DNA of 64,000 nt from Opitutia bacterium (GTDB lineage: Bacteria; Verrucomicrobiota; Verrucomicrobiia; Opitutales; Opitutaceae), in assembly GCA_947474365.1 (NCBI GenBank), contig CANJIU010000009.1, forward strand, positions 1 through 64,000, read 5' to 3'. Made by a program: the position numbers and the translations under genes. Below are positions 1-7,707 of this stretch, piece by piece. Every line of letters begins with the position of its first letter. The first letter of the stretch is position 1. Under the pieces are notes generated by a model. The model ran no database searches, was not told the origin of the DNA, and saw nothing but the letters and a program-made list of their open reading frames with translations.

Positions 1-417
1 AGGCGCGGCGAGCATCTTTTAGCGGTCGGCCACGTCCCGGATCTACCGACGCGTGGCAATCGGTGGAGGCTGTCACACGTCTCGCCGAGGCACTCGATGA
101 ACGAGTCTACCTCATTCGGACGGGCAAAACCGTTCCGCCAGCATCAGAGGTTTGCGCCTCTACCGCCGGCAATCCAAGCGTCCGAAGCGACTATGGTCGC
201 TCGGCAGTTCTCCGCTGGCATGCTCCGCCCCTCTGAGCCTCTTTGCGGCCAAATGCCTTGGTGGGCGTGGCGTGATTCATTCATCAAACCCGTTGGCCGC
301 GAAAAGGCGCCTACGTGGTCGAGCGTGTTTTCGGCCATCGGCGTGGCGCCAATCGGCGCTTCGCGTAGCGGCATGACCAGTCGGCGGTTTTTCGCCGTGC
401 TCTTCCGAATCCGATGT

Positions 418-437
418 CGGCGACGGGGGCGTCGCCG
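418..437. repeat. REP-like hairpin repeat, copy C
   Basis: A seven-base stem (CGGCGAC, 418-424) pairs with GTCGCCG (431-437) around a six-base GGGGGC loop. This is the same architecture as the near-identical hairpins at 1211-1230 and 42686-42705, with two stem base pairs changed in a compensating way. Preserved pairing despite changed sequence suggests the folded form matters. Confidence 0.5.
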
Positions 438-637
438 CTCCTGGCACGGAGGCCGCTGAAACAAGGGGCAAGACCGAGAGGGGCCAGGCGACGGGGTCAT
501 GCCGCAAAACGCTCATCCATGATGAGGAAACGCTGAGGCCACGGAAGGCGCCGTTAAGTAAACGTTTCATGACGCGGCCCCTCCTTTTACGCCCGATCGG
601 CCGGAATCGAAGGGGCACGACCGCCCTGCCGGCTCCT

Positions 638-668
638 TGCCGTGTCTATGCCGTGTCCTTGCCGTGTC
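638..668. repeat. Three TGCCGTGTC units at 11-bp spacing
   Basis: TGCCGTGTC occurs exactly at 638-646, 649-657 and 660-668, separated by two variable bases, so the period is 11 bases, close to one helical turn. It lies 125 bases before a second 11-base-period array. Confidence 0.6.
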
Positions 669-792
669 CCTTCTGGGCGATTTCCGGCGTCCAACCGGGT
701 TTCGGCGCCCCGATTCGTGCCGAACCGCCGGCCTCTAGCGCCCTATCGGACCTCCAGTAATCCTTCACTAGCGGTATACTGCCGGGATACTC

Positions 793-836
793 ATCACCCA
801 CAGATTACCCACACATCACCCGCACATCACCCACAG
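793..836. repeat. Four-unit 11-bp tandem array, DnaA-box-like
   Basis: Four consecutive 11-base units: ATCACCCACAG (793-803), ATTACCCACAC (804-814), ATCACCCGCAC (815-825) and ATCACCCACAG (826-836). The second contains TTACCCACA, one mismatch from the DnaA consensus TTATCCACA; the others are more distant. The phased spacing suggests protein binding on one face of the helix, but no replication gene lies nearby, so the role is unknown. Confidence 0.55.
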
Positions 837-1150
837 CGGGGCGTTTCCCGCCGGGTGGAACCGCCACGCGCCCAACCGGGCCGCGCGGCATTGACTCCAC
901 CCGCGTCTGGCAACCGCCCCGTGGCCGTTGCGCCGACGACGTGACACAAGGTCGCGTTTATCTACTGTCCACTATAGCCGGACTCGCTGCGCCGCGGAAG
1001 GGGAAGTTCAGCTCGAGCGTGCAAGTCGTTGCCGTGATCGAAGCGTACTGCTTTTTTTTGCCCCGCGCTTCAGAACATAGATTCCTCCGAACCAGCGGGC
1101 GTCGAAAAAGCCCGCCGGCAGGTATCCGAGGCACGAGGTCGCCTGCGACA

Positions 1151-1168
1151 ATCATCATCATCATCATC
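1151..1168. repeat. ATC trinucleotide microsatellite (6 units)
   Basis: Six perfect ATC units in a non-coding stretch. A potential slippage site; no gene reads through it convincingly. Confidence 0.8.
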
Positions 1169-1210
1169 CGTGTACGGGGGGCACGAGCCCCTTCGCCGCG
1201 GTTCCAATCC

Positions 1211-1236
1211 ACGCGACGAGGGCGTCGCGTCCCCAG
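1211..1236. repeat. REP-like hairpin repeat, copy A
   Basis: The 26 bases are identical to 42686-42711. ACGCGAC (1211-1217) pairs with GTCGCGT (1224-1230) around the loop GAGGGC, followed by CCCCAG. It begins about 56 bases beyond the stop codon of the minus-strand sialidase-like gene, so it could act as a 3' RNA stabiliser or terminator. See also the copy at 418-437. Confidence 0.7.
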
Positions 1237-1285
1237 TGTGCAGGAATTACACGCCCTGCGCGTCTCAGCCTCTTCCGGGCCGCGG

Positions 1286-2599
1286 TCAGTAGACGAGTTC
1301 CCGAAAGTTTCGCACCCGGTGAAACGTGATCAGGTTGCCGTCATGCGCGCTCTTCGCCCGGGCGTCGCCGCTCCGCGACAGGATCACCAGATCGTCGCCG
1401 TCGATGTCCATCGCCGCATAGTGCCGCGCCTGTTTCGGCGACTCCGTGATCGCGACCGCGCCCGCGAAACACCAATCGACCATGTTTTTCGAGAAATGCA
1501 GCACGAGGCGGTGCCGCTCGTTGTTGGGCAAATCGTAACGTTCCGCCGGCAACCGATCCGGGCGCGTCATCGAATCCGTCGCCTGCGAGCTGAGCAGCCA
1601 GTAGAGCCCGGTCTTCGCGTCGTGGCTGACGTGAAAACGCATCTGGCCGCCGGGCATCGGGACCAAGAGCATCGTCTTTCCCGAGGGCGCGTGCTCGAGC
1701 TGCGTCGTCATGGAACCGTCGGGCTGCTCCACCACCTTGGCGAGCGCCGCGAAGCCGGTGCCGCCAGTGTGCGCGCGCGCGAACAGATGAAACGTGTGTC
1801 CGCTCGGGTCGTACCATACATGGTTCGGATCCGTGATTTGCACGACGTTCGTCTCGAGCCAGCCCATCGGCGACATCGTGCGCCGTTTCGGCGTCGTCGC
1901 GACCGGCTCCCGGTCGGGATAACCCTGGCGGAAAAACGGCACGCCGAAATACTCGAGGGCGGGTTCGTTCTGTTTGTAGCCCGGGACCAAGTCCGAAAAG
2001 ACCAGCTCACTCGCGAACGTCCAGGACTCCCGCCGCGTCAGGTCGGCGTCCTCCTTCGCCCGCAGCAGCACGGGCGCGAGCGCGCCCACCGGCCACGCCT
2101 TGTTTTCCGTGCTCGTGCGCCGTTCCATCACCAGATAGACATGACCGCGCGTGTGCCAGACGTTGCAGGCCGATTGATGCCACGATTGGCCGTAGGTCAG
2201 GGGAACCTGCGGGCTCCACGTCTCGCCGCGATCGTCTGACCGCGCCACCTGCAGGTCCCCTCGCTGCCCGAGGTAGTAGATCGATTTCCCCGAGGCAAAG
2301 AGCCGCGCGTGCGACATTTTCAGTCCGCCGCGCCGCGTCCACGTCCGGCCGTGATCATCCGACGTGAGAATCCACGCGTAGTCCGCATTGTTCTTCCGTC
2401 CGTCGCCGCCGCGCTCGTAGGCCGCGATGAGCCGTCCGTCCGGCAACGCCAGAATCGACGGCGTGTAGAGCGGTGTCGTCAGGGCATTGGGCGATTCGCC
2501 GACCGCGACAAACTCGTTTGCCAGAGGCCGAATCGGCGCGGCCGCGGCCCAGGCGGCGAAGAGCACCATCGGCAACGCGGCGGAAAACCAGGCCTTCAT
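1286..2599 (-). CDS. Exported BNR-repeat sialidase-like protein
   Basis: A 437-residue exported beta-propeller protein of the BNR/sialidase superfamily. A Sec signal peptide (residues 1-21, ending AAWAAAA) is followed by two clear Asp boxes, SDDHGRTW (80-87) and SDDRGETW (121-128), the hallmark of six-bladed sialidase propellers. The canonical sialidase F/YRIP motif is not visible; the corresponding early strand reads YTPSILALPDGRL, so true sialidase activity is unproven and another glycan substrate is possible. The ATG at 2599 was chosen because it begins the signal peptide and overlaps the stop of the upstream esterase by four bases (ATGA), implying translational coupling. The longer reading frame upstream of it has no export signal. 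Confidence 0.8.
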   Translation of the reverse strand: MKAWFSAALPMVLFAAWAAAAPIRPLANEFVAVGESPNALTTPLYTPSILALPDGRLIAAYERGGDGRKNNADYAWILTSDDHGRTWTRRGGLKMSHARLFASGKSIYYLGQRGDLQVARSDDRGETWSPQVPLTYGQSWHQSACNVWHTRGHVYLVMERRTSTENKAWPVGALAPVLLRAKEDADLTRRESWTFASELVFSDLVPGYKQNEPALEYFGVPFFRQGYPDREPVATTPKRRTMSPMGWLETNVVQITDPNHVWYDPSGHTFHLFARAHTGGTGFAALAKVVEQPDGSMTTQLEHAPSGKTMLLVPMPGGQMRFHVSHDAKTGLYWLLSSQATDSMTRPDRLPAERYDLPNNERHRLVLHFSKNMVDWCFAGAVAITESPKQARHYAAMDIDGDDLVILSRSGDARAKSAHDGNLITFHRVRNFRELVY

Positions 2600-3516
2600 G
2601 GGAGTCGGTCCAGCCACGCGAGAAACGCGTCCTTCCACCGACCCGACTCCGCGTCCCGGCCGAGGCCGAAGCCATGGCCTCCCGTCGCCACGATCATCAC
2701 GTCCGCCGGCACGCCCTTCTCCTTCAACGCGGCGGCGAACAATTCGCTGTTCTGCGGCGGCACGCCCTTGTCGTCCGCGGCGTGCACGAAGAAATACGGC
2801 GGCAACCCGGCGCGGGCGCGCTTTTCCAGCGAGAATTCCAGCACCCGCTCGGGCGACGGTGAGGCTCCAAGCAGTTTCGTCCGCGAGCCCTTGTGCACGT
2901 ACGGTCCGTCCAGGCAGACGACCGGATAAAGCAGGGCGACAAAGTCAGGGCGGGAGCCGTTGGCCGAGTCACCCAAAATCCCCACGCTGCCCGCGAGGTG
3001 GCCACCGGCTGAACCGCCCATGATGCCGATGCGATTCGGCGCGACGCCCCACGCCTTCGCGCGGTCCCGCACGAGCTGGACGGCGGCCAGCGCGTCCTGC
3101 TGGCTGAGCGGCACGCCTTCCTTCGTGACGTCCGGGGCGGGCAGCCGGTATTTGAGCACGGCGACCGTGATGCCCCGCTCGGAGAAATAACGCCCAATCG
3201 CATACCCTTCCCGATCGATGGCAACGTAGCTGTATCCACCGCCCGGGCACATCACGATCGCGGCCCCGCGGTGCGCGGACTTGGCCGGGTGATAGACGGT
3301 CAGGGTCGGCACCGCGATTTTCTGGATGACCCGGTCGAAGCCGCGGTCGTCGACCTGGTTGAAACGATAGACGACTTCCTCGGTCGCGGGCGGCGTGTTC
3401 GTCGGCAGCGGCGGGCGCAACGGCAGTTCCTCAACCGATTGCGCGAGACCGCGCGAAAGGGCGAAAAGGCCAAGGGCCCACGGCAGGAGGCGGGAAATCG
3501 AAGTGGAGCGTCTCAT
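2596..3516 (-). CDS. Exported alpha/beta-hydrolase (BD-FAE-like esterase)
   Basis: A 306-residue secreted serine esterase of the alpha/beta-hydrolase fold, similar to carbohydrate acetyl- or feruloyl-esterases. The signal peptide spans residues 1-25. The oxyanion loop is CPGGGYSYV (about 90-98) and the nucleophile elbow is GGSAGG with Ser169. An acid is visible in HAADDKGVPP (Asp248 or Asp249) and the catalytic His281 in GGHGFG. The start at 3516 (MRRSTSISRLL) is preferred because the 65 residues upstream in the frame look non-coding and would bury the signal peptide. It is translationally coupled to the sialidase-like gene, so the two probably act on one glycan: deacylation followed by glycosidic attack. 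The exact ester substrate cannot be read from the sequence. Confidence 0.85.
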   Translation of the reverse strand: MRRSTSISRLLPWALGLFALSRGLAQSVEELPLRPPLPTNTPPATEEVVYRFNQVDDRGFDRVIQKIAVPTLTVYHPAKSAHRGAAIVMCPGGGYSYVAIDREGYAIGRYFSERGITVAVLKYRLPAPDVTKEGVPLSQQDALAAVQLVRDRAKAWGVAPNRIGIMGGSAGGHLAGSVGILGDSANGSRPDFVALLYPVVCLDGPYVHKGSRTKLLGASPSPERVLEFSLEKRARAGLPPYFFVHAADDKGVPPQNSELFAAALKEKGVPADVMIVATGGHGFGLGRDAESGRWKDAFLAWLDRLP

Positions 3517-3770
3517 CGCCGCTGAGCCAACCGCGACTGACCCGACGAGGCAATCGCGCGTTGCTGCCCCTCCCGCGGGCGGGCGCCTCTGCCAATCGAC
3601 GGTCAGAATGTCGTCAGCACCAATCGTCTGGTAGCCGCGCGCCGTCGAGTGGAAGGTCGGTCGCGTTTCCCGGTCCACTCGCTGGTGCTCGCGGCTACGG
3701 GTAACCGTCAACGTGGAGATGCCACACCCTCGTGCCCGTGAACGGGCCGGGTTTCAGGCCGGCCGCGGCG

Positions 3771-4877
3771 TCAGGTTGTTTCGCCGACGAACAACTGCGG
3801 GTCGACGGCCCGGCTGACCGCATCGTTGCCCGCCAACGTCTCGATCGCGAGGCGGCCCATCGCGCGGAAATCGTAGCGCAGGCACGTGAGCCCGGCCTTC
3901 GTGGCGAAATCCGTGCCCATCGCGGAGAGCAGGCCCGCCCGCCCGGGACATTCGAGGCCGGCTTCGCACATCGCCTTCGCCAGGAAGAGGGAGACGTTGT
4001 CCTCCGGACAGATCAGGACGGTGCGCACTTTCTCGCGCCGCAGCCGCTCGATCAGCGTCGCGCGTTCGGCATCCGTACTGGCCGGCGCCACCGGCTGCAA
4101 TCGCTCGCGACAGGTGGTTTCATCCGCCGCCGCCGTCAGTTCCGCAAAAAACTCCGCCACCGCCGGGTCACCGGCAAACGGCGCCACGGGGATGATCCGT
4201 TCGTAGCCGCGGCCCAGGACGTGGGCCAGCGCTTTGAGCGCACCCGCGTGAAAGTCGGCGCGGATGTTGGCGAATCCTTCAACCGCGCAGGTCCGATACA
4301 ACACCACCGCGGGTTCCAGTCGTTCGCCGTAGGCCCGCAGCGCGGCGTCGCTCCAGACATGGTCCAGCACGAACCCACCCGCCGCTCCTCCGTGCCGGTC
4401 GAGAAACTCACCCAGGATGGCCCTCTGCCGTGCCACCCCGGCGAACACCGGAACCTCGTGGGTCTCGGGATGGTTCACGAGCGAATCATCGTGCCACAGC
4501 AGCATCGTCCGCTGCCGGTCGCCGCACCCGAGGCTGATTCCCTCCAGCAGTTCCCGGTACTGCTCGCTGGCCAGTTCCAGCCGCCGCAACAGGCAGGCAA
4601 CCGGTTTCGGACGGTCGAACAAGGCTCGCGCGGCCGTCGGAAAATACCGTCCGCTCGTCGGATGCTGCCAGATTTCCCCGCGCTCCGCGAAGCGTTGGAG
4701 AATGCGATAAACCGAGGTGTTGGCGACCCCGAGGCGTTTGCCGATTTCCCGGGTCGTCGGCAGCGAACGGTCGACCGGCGCCGTGCTCACCACGTGACGC
4801 ACCCGGGCCTCAAGATTGGCGTCACCCGGCGCGACCGGGGCGGGTCGGCGTTTCGCGGGACTGCGCGGTGTGGGCAT
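3771..4877 (-). CDS. GntR-type regulator with sugar-binding-protein-like sensor domain
   Basis: A 368-residue cytoplasmic transcription factor. Residues about 15-75 form a GntR winged helix-turn-helix (LPTTREIGKRLGVANTSVYR, then a wing ending HPTSGRYF). Residues about 90-368 resemble the LacI/GalR periplasmic-binding-protein fold, ending with the usual domain-closing segment TCLRYDFRAMGRLAIETL. This architecture typically senses a sugar or sugar derivative. It is transcribed away from the ceramidase-like gene at 5088, and a perfect palindrome at 4925-4943 lies between them. It is the only regulator seen in the 3771-23319 locus and so the likely controller of it (inference). The ATG at 4877 is chosen because upstream codons add no recognisable domain. 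Confidence 0.85.
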   Translation of the reverse strand: MPTPRSPAKRRPAPVAPGDANLEARVRHVVSTAPVDRSLPTTREIGKRLGVANTSVYRILQRFAERGEIWQHPTSGRYFPTAARALFDRPKPVACLLRRLELASEQYRELLEGISLGCGDRQRTMLLWHDDSLVNHPETHEVPVFAGVARQRAILGEFLDRHGGAAGGFVLDHVWSDAALRAYGERLEPAVVLYRTCAVEGFANIRADFHAGALKALAHVLGRGYERIIPVAPFAGDPAVAEFFAELTAAADETTCRERLQPVAPASTDAERATLIERLRREKVRTVLICPEDNVSLFLAKAMCEAGLECPGRAGLLSAMGTDFATKAGLTCLRYDFRAMGRLAIETLAGNDAVSRAVDPQLFVGETT

Positions 4878-4924
4878 GGCGACGACGAAGGCCAGCCGGC
4901 ATTGCAACGCAAGCCCGGTGTTCA

Positions 4925-4943
4925 CAACAAAACAATTTTGTTG
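4925..4943. promoter_or_regulatory. Palindromic operator candidate
   Basis: CAACAAAA (4925-4932) and its exact reverse complement TTTTGTTG (4936-4943) are separated by CAA. The AT-rich palindrome stands out in a GC-rich background. It sits 48 bases before the regulator ATG and 144 before the divergent ceramidase-like gene, where a regulator would bind to control itself and its neighbour. Binding by the GntR-type protein is inferred. Confidence 0.55.
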
Positions 4944-5087
4944 CGTAACCGCGAGCGCCGGCTGTCGTGAAGTCCTTCGCATCCGGAACACGCCGTCCCG
5001 GACGGCCGGGGCGCGCTGTTTGGCCGGCACACGGCCGGCACGCCCCACCCGCCCGCCGGCGTGTCCGATCGAAATCACCGTACTCCC

Positions 5088-6686
5088 ATGGCCACCGCCC
5101 CCCGCGTTTGCCGGTCACTTGCCCAGGTTGGATGCCCCCAGGCGGATCATCGTCGGCTCCCTGCCGGCCTCGTCGCTCACCGCCATTCCGTTTTCCGGAC
5201 GTGCGCCGTCCTGTTGCTTTGCGCCCTGTCGTCGTCCTACGCCGCGGTCGAGGCCGGCTTCGCTGAACGCGACATCACGCCGGCGATTGGGCAGGAGCGG
5301 CCGGGCGGATACGGAAAGGCGTTTCACCGGAAACTGCTGGATCCCTGCAAGGTCCGGGTCGCGGTGTTTTCCGACGGCGCGCGGACGGTCGCCCTGGTGG
5401 GAGTGGACGCGTTGATGATTTCGCGCCGGGTGGTGCAGGCGGCGCGCGCCGAAATCACGCGCCTCACGCAGATTCCCGGCGATGCCGTGATGATCGCCGC
5501 ATCGCATTCACACACGTCCGGACCGGTCGGCATGGTGCAGCCGGGGGAATACGACGGCGCGCCGGAACTCGTGCGGAAACTCGCCTACGAACAGTCGTCC
5601 CTCGCCGATGCCGCCTACCTGGCCCGGGTGACACAGCAAATTGCCGAGGGCGTCAAGGCGGCGGCGGATGCCCGCGTGCCGGCGAACATCGGCGTTGGCG
5701 TCGGCCGCGAGGACAAGGTGGGTTTCAATCGCCGCCTGAGGATGAAGAACGGGCAAACCTGGACCAACCCGGGTGTCGGCAATCCGGACGTCGTCGACTA
5801 CGCCGGCCCAATCGATCCCGACGTGGGGGTGATCGGCGCCTGGGATCGGCAGGGACGGTTGCTCGGCGCGGTCGTCACTCACGCTCTCCACGCGAACATT
5901 TCGCCCGATGGCATTTCAGCGAACTGGATTTTCCCATTGGAGCAGACGATTCAAGGCGCGCTGAAGGCGGCGGTGCCGATCGTCTTTCTGGCCGGTGCGT
6001 GCGGTGACATCTCAAAGATCGAAAGTCTCACCCCCTATGAACGCCCATCCGAGGAACAGTGGATGCAAATGGTCGGAGGGCGGATTGGGGCGGAGGCCGT
6101 CAAGGTGCTGCTGACGATGCCACGCGGACCGGACGTGGCGGTGCACAGCCGCACGAAGGTCTGGCCAATTCGACGGCGCCTCCCCTCGCCCGCCAACCTC
6201 CAGCGGGCGCGCGCCCTCGTCGCGGCCGGAAAGCCGGCGGGGAATCCTGCGCAGACCGAATGGACGATGGCGAAAGAGACACTGATGGCGGAATACCTGG
6301 GACGCGTTTCGCCCGAGGTGGAAGTCGAGGTCCAGACAATCCAGATTGGCCCGGCAGTCTGCGTCAGCAATCCCGCCGAATACTTCGTCGAGTATGGCCT
6401 CGAGATGAAGAAACGCAGTCCGTTCCCGTTTACGTTTCCAGTGGAATTGGCGAATGGCTGCGTCGGATACGTCCCAACCGAGGAGGCGTTCGGCCCGGGC
6501 GGCGGCGGCTACGAGACGCGGCTGACGTCCTACAGCAACCTGGAGATCACGGCCGGACGCCAGATTGCGGACGCCGGAGTCGCGCTGACGAAGGAATTGA
6601 AGCCTGGTCCGATTCCCGCCCGGCCACGGGTCAAGCAACCTGGACAACCATGGCTCTACGGCAATGTCCCCCCACAGGTTGACTGA
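5088..6686 (+). CDS. Exported neutral/alkaline ceramidase-like hydrolase 1
   Basis: A 532-residue protein of the neutral/alkaline non-lysosomal ceramidase N-terminal family (PF04734), zinc amidases that in characterised members cleave the fatty-acyl amide of ceramides. The hydrophobic export segment is around residues 36-51 (FRTCAVLLLCALSSSYA). Conserved parts follow: AGFAERDITP, the metal motif ASHSHTSGP (His140, His142), a second metal-type histidine in THALHANIS, GDIS with Ser309 where ceramidases carry their nucleophile in GDVSPN, and NPAEYFVEYG and GCVGYVPT towards the C-terminus. The ATG at 5088 is used; a GTG at 5061 is possible, and neither has a clear ribosome site. Many PVC members have unknown substrates, so an amide or ester on a glycoconjugate is also possible. 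A close paralogue lies at 12292-13803. Confidence 0.8.
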   Translation: MATAPRVCRSLAQVGCPQADHRRLPAGLVAHRHSVFRTCAVLLLCALSSSYAAVEAGFAERDITPAIGQERPGGYGKAFHRKLLDPCKVRVAVFSDGARTVALVGVDALMISRRVVQAARAEITRLTQIPGDAVMIAASHSHTSGPVGMVQPGEYDGAPELVRKLAYEQSSLADAAYLARVTQQIAEGVKAAADARVPANIGVGVGREDKVGFNRRLRMKNGQTWTNPGVGNPDVVDYAGPIDPDVGVIGAWDRQGRLLGAVVTHALHANISPDGISANWIFPLEQTIQGALKAAVPIVFLAGACGDISKIESLTPYERPSEEQWMQMVGGRIGAEAVKVLLTMPRGPDVAVHSRTKVWPIRRRLPSPANLQRARALVAAGKPAGNPAQTEWTMAKETLMAEYLGRVSPEVEVEVQTIQIGPAVCVSNPAEYFVEYGLEMKKRSPFPFTFPVELANGCVGYVPTEEAFGPGGGGYETRLTSYSNLEITAGRQIADAGVALTKELKPGPIPARPRVKQPGQPWLYGNVPPQVD

Positions 6687-6697
6687 CGAGACCGACC

Positions 6698-7588
6698 ATG
6701 AACCGACGCACGTTTATTCATTCCTCCGTTTGTGCCGCCGCGCTGTCGACCATCGCCCGGTCGGCCAGTGCCGCCCAAAAGCCCGCCTCGCTCGCTGGCG
6801 AGGTCGGCATCACCACCGGCTCGTTCATGCGCCACCTCACGACGGAACCGCGCGCCGGCAAACTGCGACTGCTCGATTTGCCGAAAATCATGCACGAGGA
6901 ACTCGGCATGAAGGTCATCGACCTCATGACCGCCACTCTGGCGTCGATGGAACCCGCCTATCTCGACCAGCTGCGGGCGTCCGCGGACAAGGCACGCTGC
7001 GTGCTCACGAATCTCAAGATGAACAACCCGGGCCTCGATCTCGCGAGCGCGGACGAGAACGTGCGCCGCCATGCGATCGACGAGTACAAGCGCACGATGG
7101 AGGCCGCGGCGCGCCTCGGTGTGCGCTGGGTGCGGCCACTGCCGGGACCGAAGCGGCCGGATTTCGCGCACGTGGCCTCAGCGTACCGCGAATTGATCGA
7201 CTACGGCCGCTCGCGAGGATTGACGCTGCTCGTGGAAAACTTCGGCTGGATGCAGGACGACCCCGAGGCCATTCCTGCGCTGATTCAGGCGGTCGGCCCG
7301 GAGCTGCGTTCGCAACCCGACACGAGGAACTGGACGGACCGGGCGCGCTACGAAGGATTGACCAAGGCGTTTCCCTTCGCGGTGTCGTGCGACTTCAAGC
7401 CCTACGCCCTTGAGCCCGACGGCTCGCACCCGCGCTTCGACTTGAAGCGATGTTTCCAAATCGGCTGGCAGGCGGGCTTTCGCGGACCGTGGTGCCTGGA
7501 GCATTTTCACGACGACCTCTCGCAGCAGTTCCGCGAAATGGGAATGCTGAGCGACCGACTCCACCAATGGACGCGGGAGGCGGCATGA
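6698..7588 (+). CDS. Tat-exported sugar isomerase/epimerase-like TIM barrel
   Basis: A 296-residue member of the xylose-isomerase-like TIM barrel superfamily (AP-endonuclease 2 family). The N-terminus MNRRTFIHSS followed by a hydrophobic stretch and SASA is a twin-arginine signal, so the protein is probably exported already folded with its metal. Candidate metal or catalytic residues are the Glu in LLVENFG, the Asp in SCDFKP and the Glu/His/Asp group in CLEHFHDD near the end. It starts 11 bases after the ceramidase-like stop. Export is unusual for an isomerase; some exported relatives act on 3-keto-glycosides by elimination or hydration rather than aldose-ketose isomerisation, which would fit the oxidoreductase and cytochrome genes of this locus. 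Confidence 0.8.
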   Translation: MNRRTFIHSSVCAAALSTIARSASAAQKPASLAGEVGITTGSFMRHLTTEPRAGKLRLLDLPKIMHEELGMKVIDLMTATLASMEPAYLDQLRASADKARCVLTNLKMNNPGLDLASADENVRRHAIDEYKRTMEAAARLGVRWVRPLPGPKRPDFAHVASAYRELIDYGRSRGLTLLVENFGWMQDDPEAIPALIQAVGPELRSQPDTRNWTDRARYEGLTKAFPFAVSCDFKPYALEPDGSHPRFDLKRCFQIGWQAGFRGPWCLEHFHDDLSQQFREMGMLSDRLHQWTREAA

Positions 7589-7610
7589 GCGAGTCTCCCT
7601 TGATCGATTC

Positions 7611-7628
7611 CGCGCACAATGCGCGTTT
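7611..7628 (+). terminator. Possible intrinsic terminator after the TIM-barrel gene
   Basis: CGCGCA (7611-7616) pairs with TGCGCG (7620-7625) around CAA and is followed by TTT. The stem is GC-rich but the T-run is short. It lies 22 bases after the TIM-barrel stop and before the TonB receptor, so it may attenuate read-through. Confidence 0.4.
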
Positions 7629-7707
7629 CAGCAGGTCACGCGTGTTCGAATTTCCCCGTCCCACATGATGCTCGGCGGAAGCAGCATCGCCCACCCCACA
7701 AAATCAG

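Larger units (their letters stand above)
1..1285. other. Gene-poor, repeat-rich intergenic region
   Basis: I see no convincing complete gene here. Open frames exist on both strands but overlap each other and have no recognisable domain. One frame is open from base 3 to a TGA at 234-236 and reads like a plausible protein tail (TDAWQSVEAVTRLAEALDER). It could be the 3' end of a gene that starts before the window, but I cannot identify it. The rest contains hairpin repeats at 418-437 and 1211-1236, an 11-base-period triplet at 638-668, a four-unit 11-base tandem array at 793-836 and an ATC microsatellite at 1151-1168. Confidence 0.6.

Noticed and set aside
97-459. 120-residue frame near the window start
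   Set aside because: Overlaps frames on both strands, has no domain and crosses the hairpin repeat at 418-437; not listed as a gene.
793-836. CRISPR-like repetition
   Set aside because: Units are 11 bases and directly tandem with no spacers, unlike CRISPR repeats.
941-2239. 432-residue plus-strand frame through the ATC microsatellite
   Set aside because: Mostly antisense to the sialidase-like gene; its only free part is low-complexity and repeat-derived.
3732-4970. 412-residue plus-strand frame
   Set aside because: Antisense to the GntR-type regulator, whose helix-turn-helix and sensor domain are clear.
7585-7668. 27-codon frame starting in an ATGA overlap after the TIM-barrel gene
   Set aside because: The overlap start is tempting, but the peptide has no features and contains the terminator-like hairpin at 7611-7628.
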